Shown here: positions 7,071-16,092 of the stretch, one piece after another
Numbering within the stretch: the stretch's first letter is position 1
How the letters are laid out: the number at the start of each line of letters is the position of its first letter
From: CAZEVY01 sp964515555
GTDB lineage: Bacteria; Acidobacteriota; Terriglobia; Bryobacterales; Bryobacteraceae
Direction of reading: 5' to 3'
Length of the DNA stretch: 26,275 nt
Assembly (NCBI GenBank): GCA_964515555.1
Contig: CAZEVY010000079.1
Coordinates: 1-26,275, forward strand
Made by a program: the position numbers and the translations under genes
The notes under the pieces: model-generated
Database searches by the model: none
What the model saw: only the letters and a program-made list of their open reading frames with translations
Told to the model about the DNA's origin: nothing

Positions 7071-9230
7071 TCAGCGGACACCCTCCGGCACGGCCTCACG
7101 CGCGCCGGCCTCGGCCAGCGCCTTCAGCGCGACATAATCGCATTTGCCGGTGGCGAGACGCGGGATGGGAGCGAGGTACTCGATGCGTCGCGCCACGGCG
7201 ATCTCGGGCAGCCCCAGCTCGCGCGCGGCGTGGTGCATGGCATCGCGGCGCAGCGCCGGGTCCTCGGTGAACAGCACGATCGTCTCTCCGCGCGTCGGAT
7301 GCGCGACGCAGGTGGCCGCATGCGCGCGGGCGGGCGAGGCTGCCGCGGCGACCCGCTCGCTGATTTCGAGCGACACCATTTCTCCGGCGATCTTGGCGAA
7401 GCGCCGCAGGCGGCCCAGAATCTCGATGTAGCCTTCCGGGTCGATCTCCACCACGTCGCCGGTGTTGTACCATCCGGGTCCCATCGACGACGAGGGCGGC
7501 ACGATCTCGCCGGGGCGCTCCTCGGAGAGGTATCCGAGGAACAGATTGGGACCGCGCACGTGCAACGCCCCGCCGCGATCCAGTCCGGCGACGGGTTCGA
7601 CGCGCGTCTCCATTCCCGGCACGGGAACGCCGACCGTGCGTGCGCGGTGCGCCATCGGCGTCCCGGCGGCGATCACCGGGGCGCACTCGGTGACTCCGTA
7701 ACCCTCCAGCACCCGAATGCCGAACTTTTCCATCCACAGGCGGCGGACCTCGTCGGTCAGCTTCTCGGCGCCCGCCATCACGTAGCGCAGGCGGTAGAAG
7801 TCGTAGGGATTCGCGAAGCGCCCGTAGTGGCCGAGAAACGTCGGCGTCGCGAAAAGAACGGTGCAGTCGAAATCGTAGGCGGCCTCGGGAATGAGGCGGT
7901 AATGCAGGGGCGAAGGGTACAGGTGGACACGGGCGCCGGAGATCAGCGGCAGGAACATCCCGCCCGTCAGTCCGAATGTGTGAAACAGCGGCAGGGCGGC
8001 GAGGAACTTATCGAGAATCGAGAATTCGATTATCGACCGAATCTGCGCGATATTCGCCATAATCGCGCCGTGACTCAGCACGACGCCCTTGGGCTTCGCC
8101 TCCGATCCGGAGGTGAACAGCACCACGGCCGGATCCTCGGGCCGGCAGCGCTTCGTCACCGCACGCGGGCGCCGGAGCGCCCACGCCATCAGCCACAGCT
8201 TGTCGAGCAGGCCGAAGGCGGCGCGGAGATCTTCCAGGTAGACGATCCGCACGCCTTCCAGTCGCGCGACCTTCTCCTCGAGCTTGGCTTTCTCCAGGAA
8301 TGCACGCGACGTGATCACCGTGCGGACGCGCGCCAGGCGGCAGGCGCTTTGCATGCCGTCAACGCCCGAGGTGTAGTTGATCATCGCCGGGATGCGCCGA
8401 TTAGCAAGGAGACCGAAGATCAGCATCACGGTCGCGCCGACGTTGGGCATCAGCACGCCGACGTACTCGGATTCCGCGGTAATGCGCGACGTGAGGCGGC
8501 CCAGCGCGAGCGCGCCCTTGAGGAGGGTCCCATAGGTGTACTCGCGCTGCAGGTCGGCCAGTATGCGCGTGCCGCGTCCGTAGAGCTTCGCGGTATCGAG
8601 CAACGCGTCGAAGAGCGCGGGCCGCGGGTGGGACTCGAATCGCATCTGCTGCAACTGCCGATGAAGCTGGGCGGTCGCGAGGCGCCGGCGCTCGCGGCCG
8701 GTGCGCGCTTCGGGTGCTTCGAGCCGCCGCGGCGGGAAGAACGTGACGCGCACGCGGGGACGCCATCGAATGGGATGCGGGTTCCGGAGACGCGAGAAGA
8801 TCGTGTGCGTGACGCCGTCGAGGAAGACGGGGAACAGCGTCGCCGCCGCCTTCACCGCAAGGAACGCCGGACCCTCATAGGTCTTCATGAGGCTGCCGGT
8901 GGTGGTGATGCGGCCCTCCGGAAAAATGACGACCGTGTGGCCCTGTTCGATCCATTCGACCACGCGCTTCATCGCCATTGGGCGCGTGACGTCGACCAGC
9001 AGGTGCGGGATGAGCCGCAGCACCATGCGGAAGTACCAGACCGGCGCGGCGGTCGAGTGAACCACCCAGTGCAGCCTCACGGGTGTCAGCGCCTGAAGCA
9101 GCATGCCGTCGATGAACGACTGGTGGTTCGCGATGATGATGGAGCGCTCGGGGAACGCCGCTGGAAACGCGCCGTGCAATTCCAGGCGGCACACGATCCA
9201 GGTGAGGAAACGGCTGACAAGCCGCAACAT
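7071..9230 (-). CDS. aas: Bifunctional acyltransferase / acyl-ACP synthetase (Aas-like)
   Basis: 719 residues, the same length as E. coli Aas, which re-acylates lysophosphatidylethanolamine and charges ACP with fatty acids at the inner membrane. Residues 1-200 are a PlsC-type acyltransferase: NHQSFID (35-41) gives the HX4D motif and FPEGR (103-107) the second block. Residues 205-719 are an AMP-forming ligase: LFTSGSEAKPKG (371-382) is the P-loop, YGVTE (511-515) and WYNTGD (587-592) are core motifs, and ATGKCDY (693-699) carries the catalytic lysine, about residue 696. A 48-base gap separates it from tadC upstream and the MFS gene follows after 2 bases. Fatty-acid scavenging or phospholipid repair is the expected role; the link with the pilus genes seems to be only transcriptional. 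Confidence 0.93.
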   Translation of the reverse strand: MLRLVSRFLTWIVCRLELHGAFPAAFPERSIIIANHQSFIDGMLLQALTPVRLHWVVHSTAAPVWYFRMVLRLIPHLLVDVTRPMAMKRVVEWIEQGHTVVIFPEGRITTTGSLMKTYEGPAFLAVKAAATLFPVFLDGVTHTIFSRLRNPHPIRWRPRVRVTFFPPRRLEAPEARTGRERRRLATAQLHRQLQQMRFESHPRPALFDALLDTAKLYGRGTRILADLQREYTYGTLLKGALALGRLTSRITAESEYVGVLMPNVGATVMLIFGLLANRRIPAMINYTSGVDGMQSACRLARVRTVITSRAFLEKAKLEEKVARLEGVRIVYLEDLRAAFGLLDKLWLMAWALRRPRAVTKRCRPEDPAVVLFTSGSEAKPKGVVLSHGAIMANIAQIRSIIEFSILDKFLAALPLFHTFGLTGGMFLPLISGARVHLYPSPLHYRLIPEAAYDFDCTVLFATPTFLGHYGRFANPYDFYRLRYVMAGAEKLTDEVRRLWMEKFGIRVLEGYGVTECAPVIAAGTPMAHRARTVGVPVPGMETRVEPVAGLDRGGALHVRGPNLFLGYLSEERPGEIVPPSSSMGPGWYNTGDVVEIDPEGYIEILGRLRRFAKIAGEMVSLEISERVAAAASPARAHAATCVAHPTRGETIVLFTEDPALRRDAMHHAARELGLPEIAVARRIEYLAPIPRLATGKCDYVALKALAEAGAREAVPEGVR

Positions 9231-9278
9231 TCACCGCCAGTTTCTCACACCGGCGCAAGGAGCGAGAGAGAATCGGCG

Positions 9279-10208
9279 TTATCGCGGCCCCAGACCGCCG
9301 CGCAGGTCGCGCAGCACGCTGAGCACCCCCGGCACCAGCGTCACGATGAACAGCGCCGGCAGGATGAAGAGCACGATCGGGAACAGCATCTTGATGCCCG
9401 CGCGCGCCACCGCGGCCTCGGCGCGCAACCGGCGGCGCGTGCGGAGCGCGTCGGCGTACACCTTCAACGCCTGCGCCAGCGACGTGCCGAAGCGCTCGCT
9501 CTGCACGATCATCGCCGCCAGCGACTTGATGTCCTCGATGCCCGTGCGCCGCACCAGCTGCTGGAAGGCCTTCCCACGCTCCTGTCCCGCCTTCACCTGC
9601 ATCACGACGGTCGAGAATTCCGAGGCCAGCTCGGGATAGATGAACTGCATCTCTTCGCTGACGCGCAGCATCGACTGGTCGAGCGCGAGGCCGGTGCCGA
9701 GCACGATGCCGAGCATGTCGACGGTGTCGGGCAGGGCTTCCTGAACGCGGTTGCGATAACGCCGCACCAGCCGATACAGCACCTGCTTGGGCACCAGCCA
9801 GCCGATGATGAAGGCCGCCGTCAGCCCGCCGATCTTGGTCGCGAGCGTGTTCTCCCATTGCAGGTAGAGCATCACGCCCATCACCGCGATGAAGAACAGC
9901 GCGTGGAAGAGGCTGTAGAGCGCGAGCGCCCTCCGCTGGCGGATACCCGCCTGCGTCAGATACGACTCCGTGTCGCGCAGCCAGTCCTCGCCGCCCGGCG
10001 CCATGGAGATCAGGTAGAGCAGCGTATTCAGGAGGCCGCCTCCGGCGCGGCGCCGGCGTGACTGCGACGGATTCACCATGGCCTGCGATTGCAGTTGCTC
10101 CAGCCGGTCGTCGAGCGGATTCTCGCGCGGCCGCAACAGGTGCCAGCCGGACCAGGCGAGCGCGGCCACGGTCGCGAACGCCAGCACGAAGAAGATCGCT
10201 TCGCCCAT
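9279..10208 (-). CDS. tadC: Tad pilus inner-membrane platform protein TadC (T2SS F-like)
   Basis: 309 residues. An N-terminal membrane segment (about 3-22) is followed by a second hydrophobic pair at about 90-135. A T2SSF domain covers roughly residues 160-290, with the features ALPDTVDMLGIVLGTGL, VMQVKAGQERGKAFQQLVRRTG and MIVQSERFGTSLAQALKVYAD, which are typical of TadC/GspF-like proteins. A final membrane hairpin (KMLFPIVLFILPALFIVTLVPG) ends near the C-terminus. TadB and TadC form the membrane platform on which the TadA ATPase acts to assemble Flp. The ATG at 10208 is used; it lies 17 bases after the tadB stop. This is the last recognisable Tad gene before aas. Confidence 0.93.
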   Translation of the reverse strand: MGEAIFFVLAFATVAALAWSGWHLLRPRENPLDDRLEQLQSQAMVNPSQSRRRRAGGGLLNTLLYLISMAPGGEDWLRDTESYLTQAGIRQRRALALYSLFHALFFIAVMGVMLYLQWENTLATKIGGLTAAFIIGWLVPKQVLYRLVRRYRNRVQEALPDTVDMLGIVLGTGLALDQSMLRVSEEMQFIYPELASEFSTVVMQVKAGQERGKAFQQLVRRTGIEDIKSLAAMIVQSERFGTSLAQALKVYADALRTRRRLRAEAAVARAGIKMLFPIVLFILPALFIVTLVPGVLSVLRDLRGGLGPR

Positions 10209-10225
10209 CGTCAGAACCCCATCGC

Positions 10226-11194
10226 CTAAAACCTCGGGTTGGCGATCTTGCGGATCACCAGAATTCCCACAATCTCGGAAATGATTCCGTATGTCAGGAA
10301 CAGGCTGCCGGTCTCGTCGGTGTAGAGCAGGGTGATGTACTCCGGCTTCACGAACCAGAAGCCGATTCCCACGACGATCGGCATCGAGCAGAGCAGCGCC
10401 GCCGAGAGGCGTTGCTGCGCGGTGTGCGCCTTCATCTTCGCCGCGAGGTTGAGGCGCTCTCGCACGAGCAGCGAGAGATTGTCGAGCACCTCGCCGAGAT
10501 TGGCGCCCGTCTGCCGTTGCAAGTTCAGCCCAGTGATGAAGAACTTGAGGTCGACGAGCGGCATGCGGCGTCCGAGGTTGCGCAGCGCGTCGTCGAGCTG
10601 CGAGCCCAGCGCCAGCTCCTCGATCACCTTGCGGAACTCCATGCGCACCGGGTCGAAGGTCTCCTTGGCGAGCGTCTCCAGACCGCTGTGGATCGTGTGT
10701 CCGGCCTTCATCGAGCGGTTGAACAGGTCGATGGCGTCCGGAAACGCCTCCTCGAACTTCTTCAGGCGGCGGCTGCGCACATTCATCACGTAAGCCAGCG
10801 GCAGGGCGCCGAACGCGGCGGCGAGCAGTAGCCGCACCGGCGACAGCATGGAGCCGAACAGGCCCGAGATCAGCCACACGCCGAGCGCGATCAGGATGGA
10901 GGCGCCCACCACGTCCACGGCGCGATAGCGCAGGTTCGCCTGGTCGATCAGCTCCTGCACGCGGCGCAGCACGCCCAGCCAGGCGACGAAGTCGCTCAGA
11001 AACGCCAGCGTTCCCCGCTGCTCGCGGCGCAGCAGGTCGAGCTGCCCGCGCGAACGCGCCCCGCCTCGCGCCCGCAGATCGCGCAGCCGGCCCGAGAGCG
11101 CCTGCGCCTCCTGCTGCTGGGGGATTGTCCACGCGTAATAGCCAGCGGCCAGCAGCGCGGCTGTGAAGATCAGGAATGCAACGACGACGAACAT
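10226..11194 (-). CDS. tadB: Tad pilus inner-membrane platform protein TadB (T2SS F-like)
   Basis: 322 residues. A membrane segment at about 2-22 is followed by a charged cytoplasmic stretch and a hydrophobic pair at about 95-135. The T2SSF domain (about 145-280) has FEEAFPDAIDLFNRSMKAGHTIHSGLETLAKE, FRKVIEELALGSQLDDALRNLGRRMPLVDLKFFITGLNLQ and GANLGEVLDNLSLLVRER blocks that are classic for TadB. The protein ends in a membrane segment near the C-terminus. The ribosome site AAGGAG is embedded in the last codons of tadA; the start follows the tadA stop by 4 bases. It pairs with TadC as the assembly platform. Confidence 0.94.
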   Translation of the reverse strand: MFVVVAFLIFTAALLAAGYYAWTIPQQQEAQALSGRLRDLRARGGARSRGQLDLLRREQRGTLAFLSDFVAWLGVLRRVQELIDQANLRYRAVDVVGASILIALGVWLISGLFGSMLSPVRLLLAAAFGALPLAYVMNVRSRRLKKFEEAFPDAIDLFNRSMKAGHTIHSGLETLAKETFDPVRMEFRKVIEELALGSQLDDALRNLGRRMPLVDLKFFITGLNLQRQTGANLGEVLDNLSLLVRERLNLAAKMKAHTAQQRLSAALLCSMPIVVGIGFWFVKPEYITLLYTDETGSLFLTYGIISEIVGILVIRKIANPRF

Positions 11195-11198
11195 CCGG

Positions 11199-12512
11199 TC
11201 ATCGCTCCTTCAGCACGTGCTCTTCCTGAAAAATCGAGTTCGACAGGTGAATGCCATACGCCTTCAGCCGCTCGAGGCACTGCGGCCGCGCTCCGGTGGC
11301 GCGAAACTTCCCCATGGCGCGTCCGCGCGGACTCACGCCCATCCGCACGAATTCGAAGACGTCCTGCATCTCCACCTTGTCCCCCGCCACGCCCGCGACC
11401 TCGCTGATCGCCGTGACCTTGCGCGTCCCGTCGGAGAGGCGCGCGGTGTGAATCACCAGGTGCACCGCCGACGACAGCATCTGCCGGATGACGGCGTCGG
11501 GGATGTGCTGGCTCGCCATCATCACCATGGTCTCCAGCCGCGAGAAGGCGTCGCGCGCGCTGTTGGAGTGCACTGTGGTCATGGACCCGTCGTGGCCCGT
11601 GTTCATGGCCTGCATCATGTCGAAGGCCTCGGAGCCGCGGCACTCGCCGATCACGATGCGGTCGGGCCGCATGCGCAGCGCGTTGATGACGAGATCGCGC
11701 TGCGTGATCGCGCCCGCGCCCTCGATGTTCATGGGCCGCGTCTCCAGGCGCACCACGTGCGACTGCTGGAGCATCAGCTCGGCCGTGTCCTCAATGGTCA
11801 CGATGCGCTCGTCCTCCGGAACGAAGCGCGAGAGCGTGTTCAGCATGGTGGTCTTGCCGGAGCCCGAGCCGCCCGAGACGATCACGTTGAGGCGCGCCTC
11901 CACGCAGCCGCTCAGGAAGTCGAGCATGCCGCTGGTGAGCGTCTCGTTTTTCAGCAGGTCCTCGGTCGAGAGCAGCTTCTTGCCGAAGCGGCGGATGGAG
12001 AGCACCGGCCCCACCAGGCTGAGCGGCGGAATCACCGCGCACACGCGCGAGCCGTCGGCGAGGCGCGCGTCGACGATGGGCGAAGAGTCGTCGATGCGCC
12101 GCCCCACGTTCGACACCATGCGGTCGATGATCATGCGCACGTGCGCGGTGTCCTTGAAGCGCACGTTGGTTTCGAACACGTGGCCGTTGCGCTCGATGTA
12201 GACGTTGTCGAAGCCGTTGACCATGATGTCGCTGATGCTCGGGTCCTTGAGCAGCGGCTCGAGCGGGCCGAATCCGAATACCTCGTCGAGGACCTCCTCG
12301 ATGAGGCGCTCGCGCTCGGTGACGGTCATCGGCAGCGAATCCTCGGCCACCAGGCGCTCCAGCACTGTGGCGATCTGCTCGCGCACGCCGTCCTTGCTGA
12401 TCTGCTTCAACTGGTCCGGCGAGAGCGCGTTGAGGAGCCGCCCGTGGAGCTGCGTCTTGACGGCGAACCAGCGGTCGACGGCGCCGGGGCGGGGAAGCGT
12501 GCGCGAGGCCAT
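11199..12512 (-). CDS. tadA: Tad/Flp pilus assembly ATPase TadA (CpaF)
   Basis: 437 residues, a secretion ATPase of the VirB11/CpaF family that powers Flp pilus assembly from the cytoplasmic side. The N-terminal domain (about 60-200) includes GFGPLEPLLKDPSISDIMVNG. Walker A is GGSGSGKTT (214-222), the Asp box TIEDTAEL (239-246), Walker B RIVIGECRGSEAFD (285-298), and the His box GHDGSMTTVHSNS (306-318). All catalytic motifs are intact, so the machine should be active. The start ATG shares one base with the cpaE stop (TGATG), indicating coupled translation. Confidence 0.97.
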   Translation of the reverse strand: MASRTLPRPGAVDRWFAVKTQLHGRLLNALSPDQLKQISKDGVREQIATVLERLVAEDSLPMTVTERERLIEEVLDEVFGFGPLEPLLKDPSISDIMVNGFDNVYIERNGHVFETNVRFKDTAHVRMIIDRMVSNVGRRIDDSSPIVDARLADGSRVCAVIPPLSLVGPVLSIRRFGKKLLSTEDLLKNETLTSGMLDFLSGCVEARLNVIVSGGSGSGKTTMLNTLSRFVPEDERIVTIEDTAELMLQQSHVVRLETRPMNIEGAGAITQRDLVINALRMRPDRIVIGECRGSEAFDMMQAMNTGHDGSMTTVHSNSARDAFSRLETMVMMASQHIPDAVIRQMLSSAVHLVIHTARLSDGTRKVTAISEVAGVAGDKVEMQDVFEFVRMGVSPRGRAMGKFRATGARPQCLERLKAYGIHLSNSIFQEEHVLKER

Positions 12513-13684
12513 CAGGCGCTCTTCAGCTCTTCCTTCTTCACGCCGGTGGCCTTGTCGACGAAGGCGCGGAAGATGCGGTCGAGATCGCCGGCCGTCTGGC
12601 GGTCGGCGACGAAGGGGCGGCCTTTGTTGATCGACGCCAGCACCGCGGGCGACGGCGGGATGCCGAAGAACACCGGCTGGTTCAACGTCTGCTGGACCTG
12701 TTCCAGGCTCGCGAGGCTAGCGTTGCTCTTTTTCTGATACTGGTTGAGCACCACCCGGATCTGGTCCGCCGTCACGCCTTGGCGCATCAGCGCCGCGAGG
12801 TAACGCTGCGCGTTGCGGAGGGAAGGGAAGTCCTGCTGCGTCACCAGGAAGATCGCCGACGAGACGTGTAGCGCCGCCTGCACCAGCTCGTGCGCCAGGT
12901 TGCGGCCCGCGTCGATGACGATGGACTCGTACTTCTCCACGAGGAAGCCGGCGAAATCGCGCAGCATGGGTTCGTTGAAGTACTGGTAGTGCTCGGCGGA
13001 GTCCGGCGGCCCCACCAGGAAGAACCCCAACGGGTCGCGCGTGACGAAGCCTTCAAACAACGCCTGGTCCAGGCGCCCCAGGTTCTCGCCGACCTCGACC
13101 AGCGTGTACTGCGGCGAGGCGCCGAGTTGCATGGCGCAGTCGTTGGCGCTCCAGTCGAGGTCGACCAGCACGGTCTGGCTCTGCCGCTGCGCCAGCACGC
13201 CGGCGAAGTTGACGGCCAGCGTCGTCGTGCCCGCGCCGCCTTTGACCCCGAGAAACGTATAGATGCGTCCGAGCTTGCTGGCCGACGGCGCCGCGCGCTT
13301 GGGGGCGCGTTCGAGCCGCGCCATGGCGTCGCGGAATTCCAGGCGCTTCAGCGGCTGGACCAGGAAGTCGCTCGCGCCCGCGCGCACGGCGCTGATGACG
13401 GTCTCGGTGTCGGCGTGATAGTTCGACGCCACCACGTACAACTCCGGCGCGGCCTGCTTGATGCGCTCCAACACTTTGAGCGAGCCCTCGGTGTCGCCCG
13501 CCAGGTCGAAGATGAGTCCGGCGTCCGGATGGCGCTCCAGGTCCTGCAACACGCGCACATAGAGGTTCGGCGTGATCTCGCGGTACTCGGCGGCGGCCTT
13601 CGAGTTGGGGATATTCAGCAGGTTCTCACGTACCATCTCGCGGAAGTGTTCGTCGCCGGAGGCGACCAGCAGCGCGACGCTCAT
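12512..13684 (-). CDS. cpaE: Pilus assembly protein CpaE/TadZ (receiver-like domain plus MinD-type ATPase)
   Basis: 390 residues. Residues 1-125 look like a response-regulator receiver fold (LIFDLAGDTEGSLKVLERI, YVVASNYHADTETVISAVRAGASDFLVQPLKR). Asp60 sits near the phospho-acceptor position, but the acidic pair at the start is not clearly present, so it may be a pseudo-receiver. Residues 140-370 are a ParA/MinD-type ATPase with the deviant Walker A KGGAGTTT (148-155), LVDLDWSANDCAMQLG (173-188) and the later DAGRNLAHE. TadZ/CpaE proteins position the Tad machine at the cell pole or other foci. The gene starts 16 bases after the preceding TadE-like gene and is coupled to tadA by a 1-base overlap. 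Confidence 0.93.
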   Translation of the reverse strand: MSVALLVASGDEHFREMVRENLLNIPNSKAAAEYREITPNLYVRVLQDLERHPDAGLIFDLAGDTEGSLKVLERIKQAAPELYVVASNYHADTETVISAVRAGASDFLVQPLKRLEFRDAMARLERAPKRAAPSASKLGRIYTFLGVKGGAGTTTLAVNFAGVLAQRQSQTVLVDLDWSANDCAMQLGASPQYTLVEVGENLGRLDQALFEGFVTRDPLGFFLVGPPDSAEHYQYFNEPMLRDFAGFLVEKYESIVIDAGRNLAHELVQAALHVSSAIFLVTQQDFPSLRNAQRYLAALMRQGVTADQIRVVLNQYQKKSNASLASLEQVQQTLNQPVFFGIPPSPAVLASINKGRPFVADRQTAGDLDRIFRAFVDKATGVKKEELKSA

Positions 13685-13700
13685 GCGGTTCGATTCTCCA

Positions 13701-14201
13701 TTACGGCTGGCAGGCGGTCTCGTCGGCGCTGCACCCGGCGCTTTCCATGGGCAGCGTGGTCTGGAAGTTCGGGATGGCGATCGGCGGCAGGCCCAGCGAC
13801 GTCACGAACGGCCGGAACTCGTATCCCGTGATGCTCACGCGCACGATCTCCGGGACGCATTCGCGGCTGCACTCGGCCCCGTCGCAGGTGAAGTCCTCGA
13901 GCTCCCCGGTCTCGGCGTTGCGCCCAAGGTACGCGACGTCGATTTCGACCTGCCCGGAGGAGAACTGTTCGCGGTCGAAGGTTATGGGCACGTTGTTGCG
14001 CATCCACTGCGTGACATTGCCTCCGCCCTGCCAGCAGTGCGTAGCGGCGTATCGCGCGCCCTCGCGCGTGAAGTCGTTGACGCTGTGCCAGACCCACAGA
14101 AGCTCGGCGGTGAAGACCATCGCCATCGTCAGCGGCAGCAGAACGCCGGCGTAGACGATGACGTATTCGAGCGTGGCCTGGCCCCGCTGCCGCATTCTCA
14201 C
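13701..14201 (-). CDS. TadE-like pseudopilin (first of a tandem pair by position)
   Basis: 166 residues from the GTG at 14201, which shares its first base with the stop of the upstream gene (TAGTG) and has GGAGG six bases before it; an ATG two codons later (14195) is also possible. The N-terminus RQRGQATLEYVIVYAG has the type IV-like prepilin pattern: Gly followed by a residue and Glu at +5, then Tyr, leading into a membrane helix. This is the TadE/TadF pattern processed by a TadV-type peptidase in Tad systems. The extracytoplasmic part has four cysteines, CDGAECSREC plus others, and the segment RNAETGELE, also found (RNSETGELE) in the adjacent paralogue. TadE/F are minor pilins needed for Tad pilus assembly. 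Confidence 0.86.
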   Translation of the reverse strand: MRMRQRGQATLEYVIVYAGVLLPLTMAMVFTAELLWVWHSVNDFTREGARYAATHCWQGGGNVTQWMRNNVPITFDREQFSSGQVEIDVAYLGRNAETGELEDFTCDGAECSRECVPEIVRVSITGYEFRPFVTSLGLPPIAIPNFQTTLPMESAGCSADETACQP

Positions 14202-14794
14202 TAGGTCCCTCCGAACGGCACGCGGATCTGGAACCGCAGCGGGATGGGATCGAGCGTGAGCGACGGGAACCGCAACTGCACCGGATACCCGTCGGGAATT
14301 GACACCACAATGAACTCCGGCGCGATGCCCCCGGCCGCGGCGTCGCAGCCCGGCACGGCGCATTCGCAGGCCTCCAGTTCGCCGGTCTCGGAGTTGCGGC
14401 GCTCGATGCGAACCTGGATCATGTCGGCTTCGAGCCCGTTGATGTACGGCGTCCCGGCGTCTCCGGCGTCGCCCGTGAGCGCGAGATTCTTTACGGCGGT
14501 GAGTGTCGCATCCGCCGTGTCGCAGAAATTGACGCCCTGCCGCGTGCCGGCGTACCGCGCGATGGTGTAGAGGATCTTGTGAATCGAGTAGTAGGTGTAC
14601 GAAACGCGAGCCAGTTCGATCATGCCCACCAGCAGCAGAAAAAACAGCGGCAGGTAGAGCACGGATTCCAGCAGTATGCTCCCGCGAGTCAGCGCACAGC
14701 GCCGCGGCGCGGATGCCGGGCGCTCACGATTACCACGAACCTCGTGCGCCGCGGCTGCGTTGTGCGCTGCATCACTGGAGCCCCGACGCCTCAC
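14201..14794 (-). CDS. TadE-like pseudopilin (second of the pair)
   Basis: 197 residues from a GTG overlapping the upstream stop as GTGA. The first 36 residues are Arg/Ala-rich and look like filler before the pseudopilin-like motif LTRGSILLESVLYLPLFFLLLVGMIELARVSYTYY. There Gly is followed by a residue and Glu at +5, with Ser instead of the usual Tyr. The single membrane helix is followed by a periplasmic part with RNSETGELE, a CxC...C cluster (CECAVPGC) and APEFIVVSIPDGYPVQLRFP. The layout parallels the downstream TadE-like protein, so the two are probably ancient tandem duplicates acting together as minor pilins. The long N-terminal extension makes the exact start uncertain. Confidence 0.83.
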   Translation of the reverse strand: MRRRGSSDAAHNAAAAHEVRGNRERPASAPRRCALTRGSILLESVLYLPLFFLLLVGMIELARVSYTYYSIHKILYTIARYAGTRQGVNFCDTADATLTAVKNLALTGDAGDAGTPYINGLEADMIQVRIERRNSETGELEACECAVPGCDAAAGGIAPEFIVVSIPDGYPVQLRFPSLTLDPIPLRFQIRVPFGGT

Positions 14795-16092
14795 CGGTGC
14801 AGAACCACCTTCCCCGGACCCGAGGCGATCGAGCATCCGCTGAAGCTCCCCTGACGCAGCGGGACGACGCTGCCGATATACAGCGCCGGGAAGCGTGCGT
14901 TGGGGTCGAGCGTGCTGATGTTGGTCGTGTTCGGATTCGGCTCCAGCAGAAACTGCCGGAAGCCGAGCACCGTCATGGCCGTCGGCGCCGCCAGCGAAGC
15001 GACGATCGCCACCGTGATCACGCGCCGTCCGTTGCCCGTGTAGGCGGCATACGTCTCCACGTCGGCGATGTCGGTGTCGGGCTGATAGAGCGTTCCCAGC
15101 GTCTCCGATTCGGCGATCGTCTGGCAGTTCGTGGGCACGTCCACTTCGAAGCGCGACGAGAAGCCGCACGTCATGGCCGTGACCGCGGCGGGCACGCGAT
15201 TCTGGTTGCAGGGCAGCGCGGTCGCGCTCTCCCACTGCGCCTCGGTCGAATTGACGGCCAGGCACGACTGCGCCGCGACCGTCGACGCCGGCAGGCCGGC
15301 CAGTCCGATGCGATACGCCTGCGTGTTCTCCTCGGCGAAAATCTGCGCGTCGGCGTTAAAGCGGTTGACGATCAGGAACGGAATTCGCGTCGCGGTGCCG
15401 GCGATCTGTGAGGGCGTCGGCGCGCCGAAACATTGGAAGCCGAGCGTGTAGCGCGTGTCGCGGATGAAACCGAAGTCGGCCTCGTCGGCGGTGTCGGCGG
15501 CGGCGATGGCGATCATGTCGACGCCGCAGGCGGTGCATAGCGGCGCGCTGACGCCGGCGACCGCTTCGACGGCGATCGGCGTCTTGCGCTCGTTACCGAG
15601 CGAGAGGAAGCCCCAGAAAACGAGCGGCGCGTCGGCGGTGATGCGGATGCGCACGTGCCGCGCGGTGGCGCCCGCGGCCTCGGAGGCGCTGTCGGCGGCC
15701 AGCGCCGCGGCGACAGTCTCGAAATACGCGGGCGCGCCGGCCTCGCTCGTGAGGACGCCCGAGGTCTCGCCGATCGCCAGGCCGCCGAAGTCGTACCGGT
15801 TCTGCAATCCGCCCGACGACGAGAGCGCCAGTTGGCCCGCGGAGGCGGCCGCGTCGAGCGAAGCGTCGGTGCCCATCAACTGCGCGGCGGCGGCCAGCGC
15901 CATGGCGTTGGCGGCGGCCTTGATCTCACCGCGCGCCATGTAGATGCGGCCCAGGTCGACAGCGAATCCCATGAGCCCGAAGACCACCGGCACGAGGATC
16001 GCGAGCATGTGGAGGGAGGACGCGCCGAGGCGCGCGCGCCGGCCACGGCCCTGGAGCGCCGACCAGCCGTTACTTGGGAATCTGATGTCCAC
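14791..16092 (-). CDS. TadG-like Tad pilus assembly protein
   Basis: 433 residues from the GTG at 16092 (23-base overlap with cpaC); an ATG further upstream at 16155 lies deep inside cpaC and is less likely. After a basic lead, the segment LGASSLHMLAILVPVVFGLMGFAVDLGRIYMARGEIKAAANAMALAAAAQL matches the TadG/TadE N-terminal pattern in form (hydrophobic helix, AVDLGR, then RxEI/LQxAANAxALA); stated by position it spans about residues 23-75. The remaining 350 residues are periplasmic, beta-rich and contain several Cys pairs. I see no DxSxS motif, so the von Willebrand A domain common in TadG is absent or degenerate. Together with the two TadE-like proteins it forms the minor-pilin group. Confidence 0.85.
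   Translation of the reverse strand: MDIRFPSNGWSALQGRGRRARLGASSLHMLAILVPVVFGLMGFAVDLGRIYMARGEIKAAANAMALAAAAQLMGTDASLDAAASAGQLALSSSGGLQNRYDFGGLAIGETSGVLTSEAGAPAYFETVAAALAADSASEAAGATARHVRIRITADAPLVFWGFLSLGNERKTPIAVEAVAGVSAPLCTACGVDMIAIAAADTADEADFGFIRDTRYTLGFQCFGAPTPSQIAGTATRIPFLIVNRFNADAQIFAEENTQAYRIGLAGLPASTVAAQSCLAVNSTEAQWESATALPCNQNRVPAAVTAMTCGFSSRFEVDVPTNCQTIAESETLGTLYQPDTDIADVETYAAYTGNGRRVITVAIVASLAAPTAMTVLGFRQFLLEPNPNTTNISTLDPNARFPALYIGSVVPLRQGSFSGCSIASGPGKVVLHR

Noticed and set aside
5467..7137. A 556-codon open frame on the + strand, opposite the MFS transporter and ruvX
   Set aside because: It is antisense to two clearly conserved genes; its product is rich in Arg, Gln, His and Ala without any recognisable motif, as expected for a shadow frame in GC-rich DNA.
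7230..10061. A 943-codon open frame on the + strand, opposite aas and tadC
   Set aside because: Antisense shadow; composition (Arg/His/Gln/Gly-rich) is typical of the complementary strand of high-GC genes, and aas and tadC have unmistakable family motifs.
11163..12737. A 524-codon open frame on the + strand, opposite tadA
   Set aside because: Shadow frame full of His, Val and Arg; the opposite strand has all ATPase motifs.
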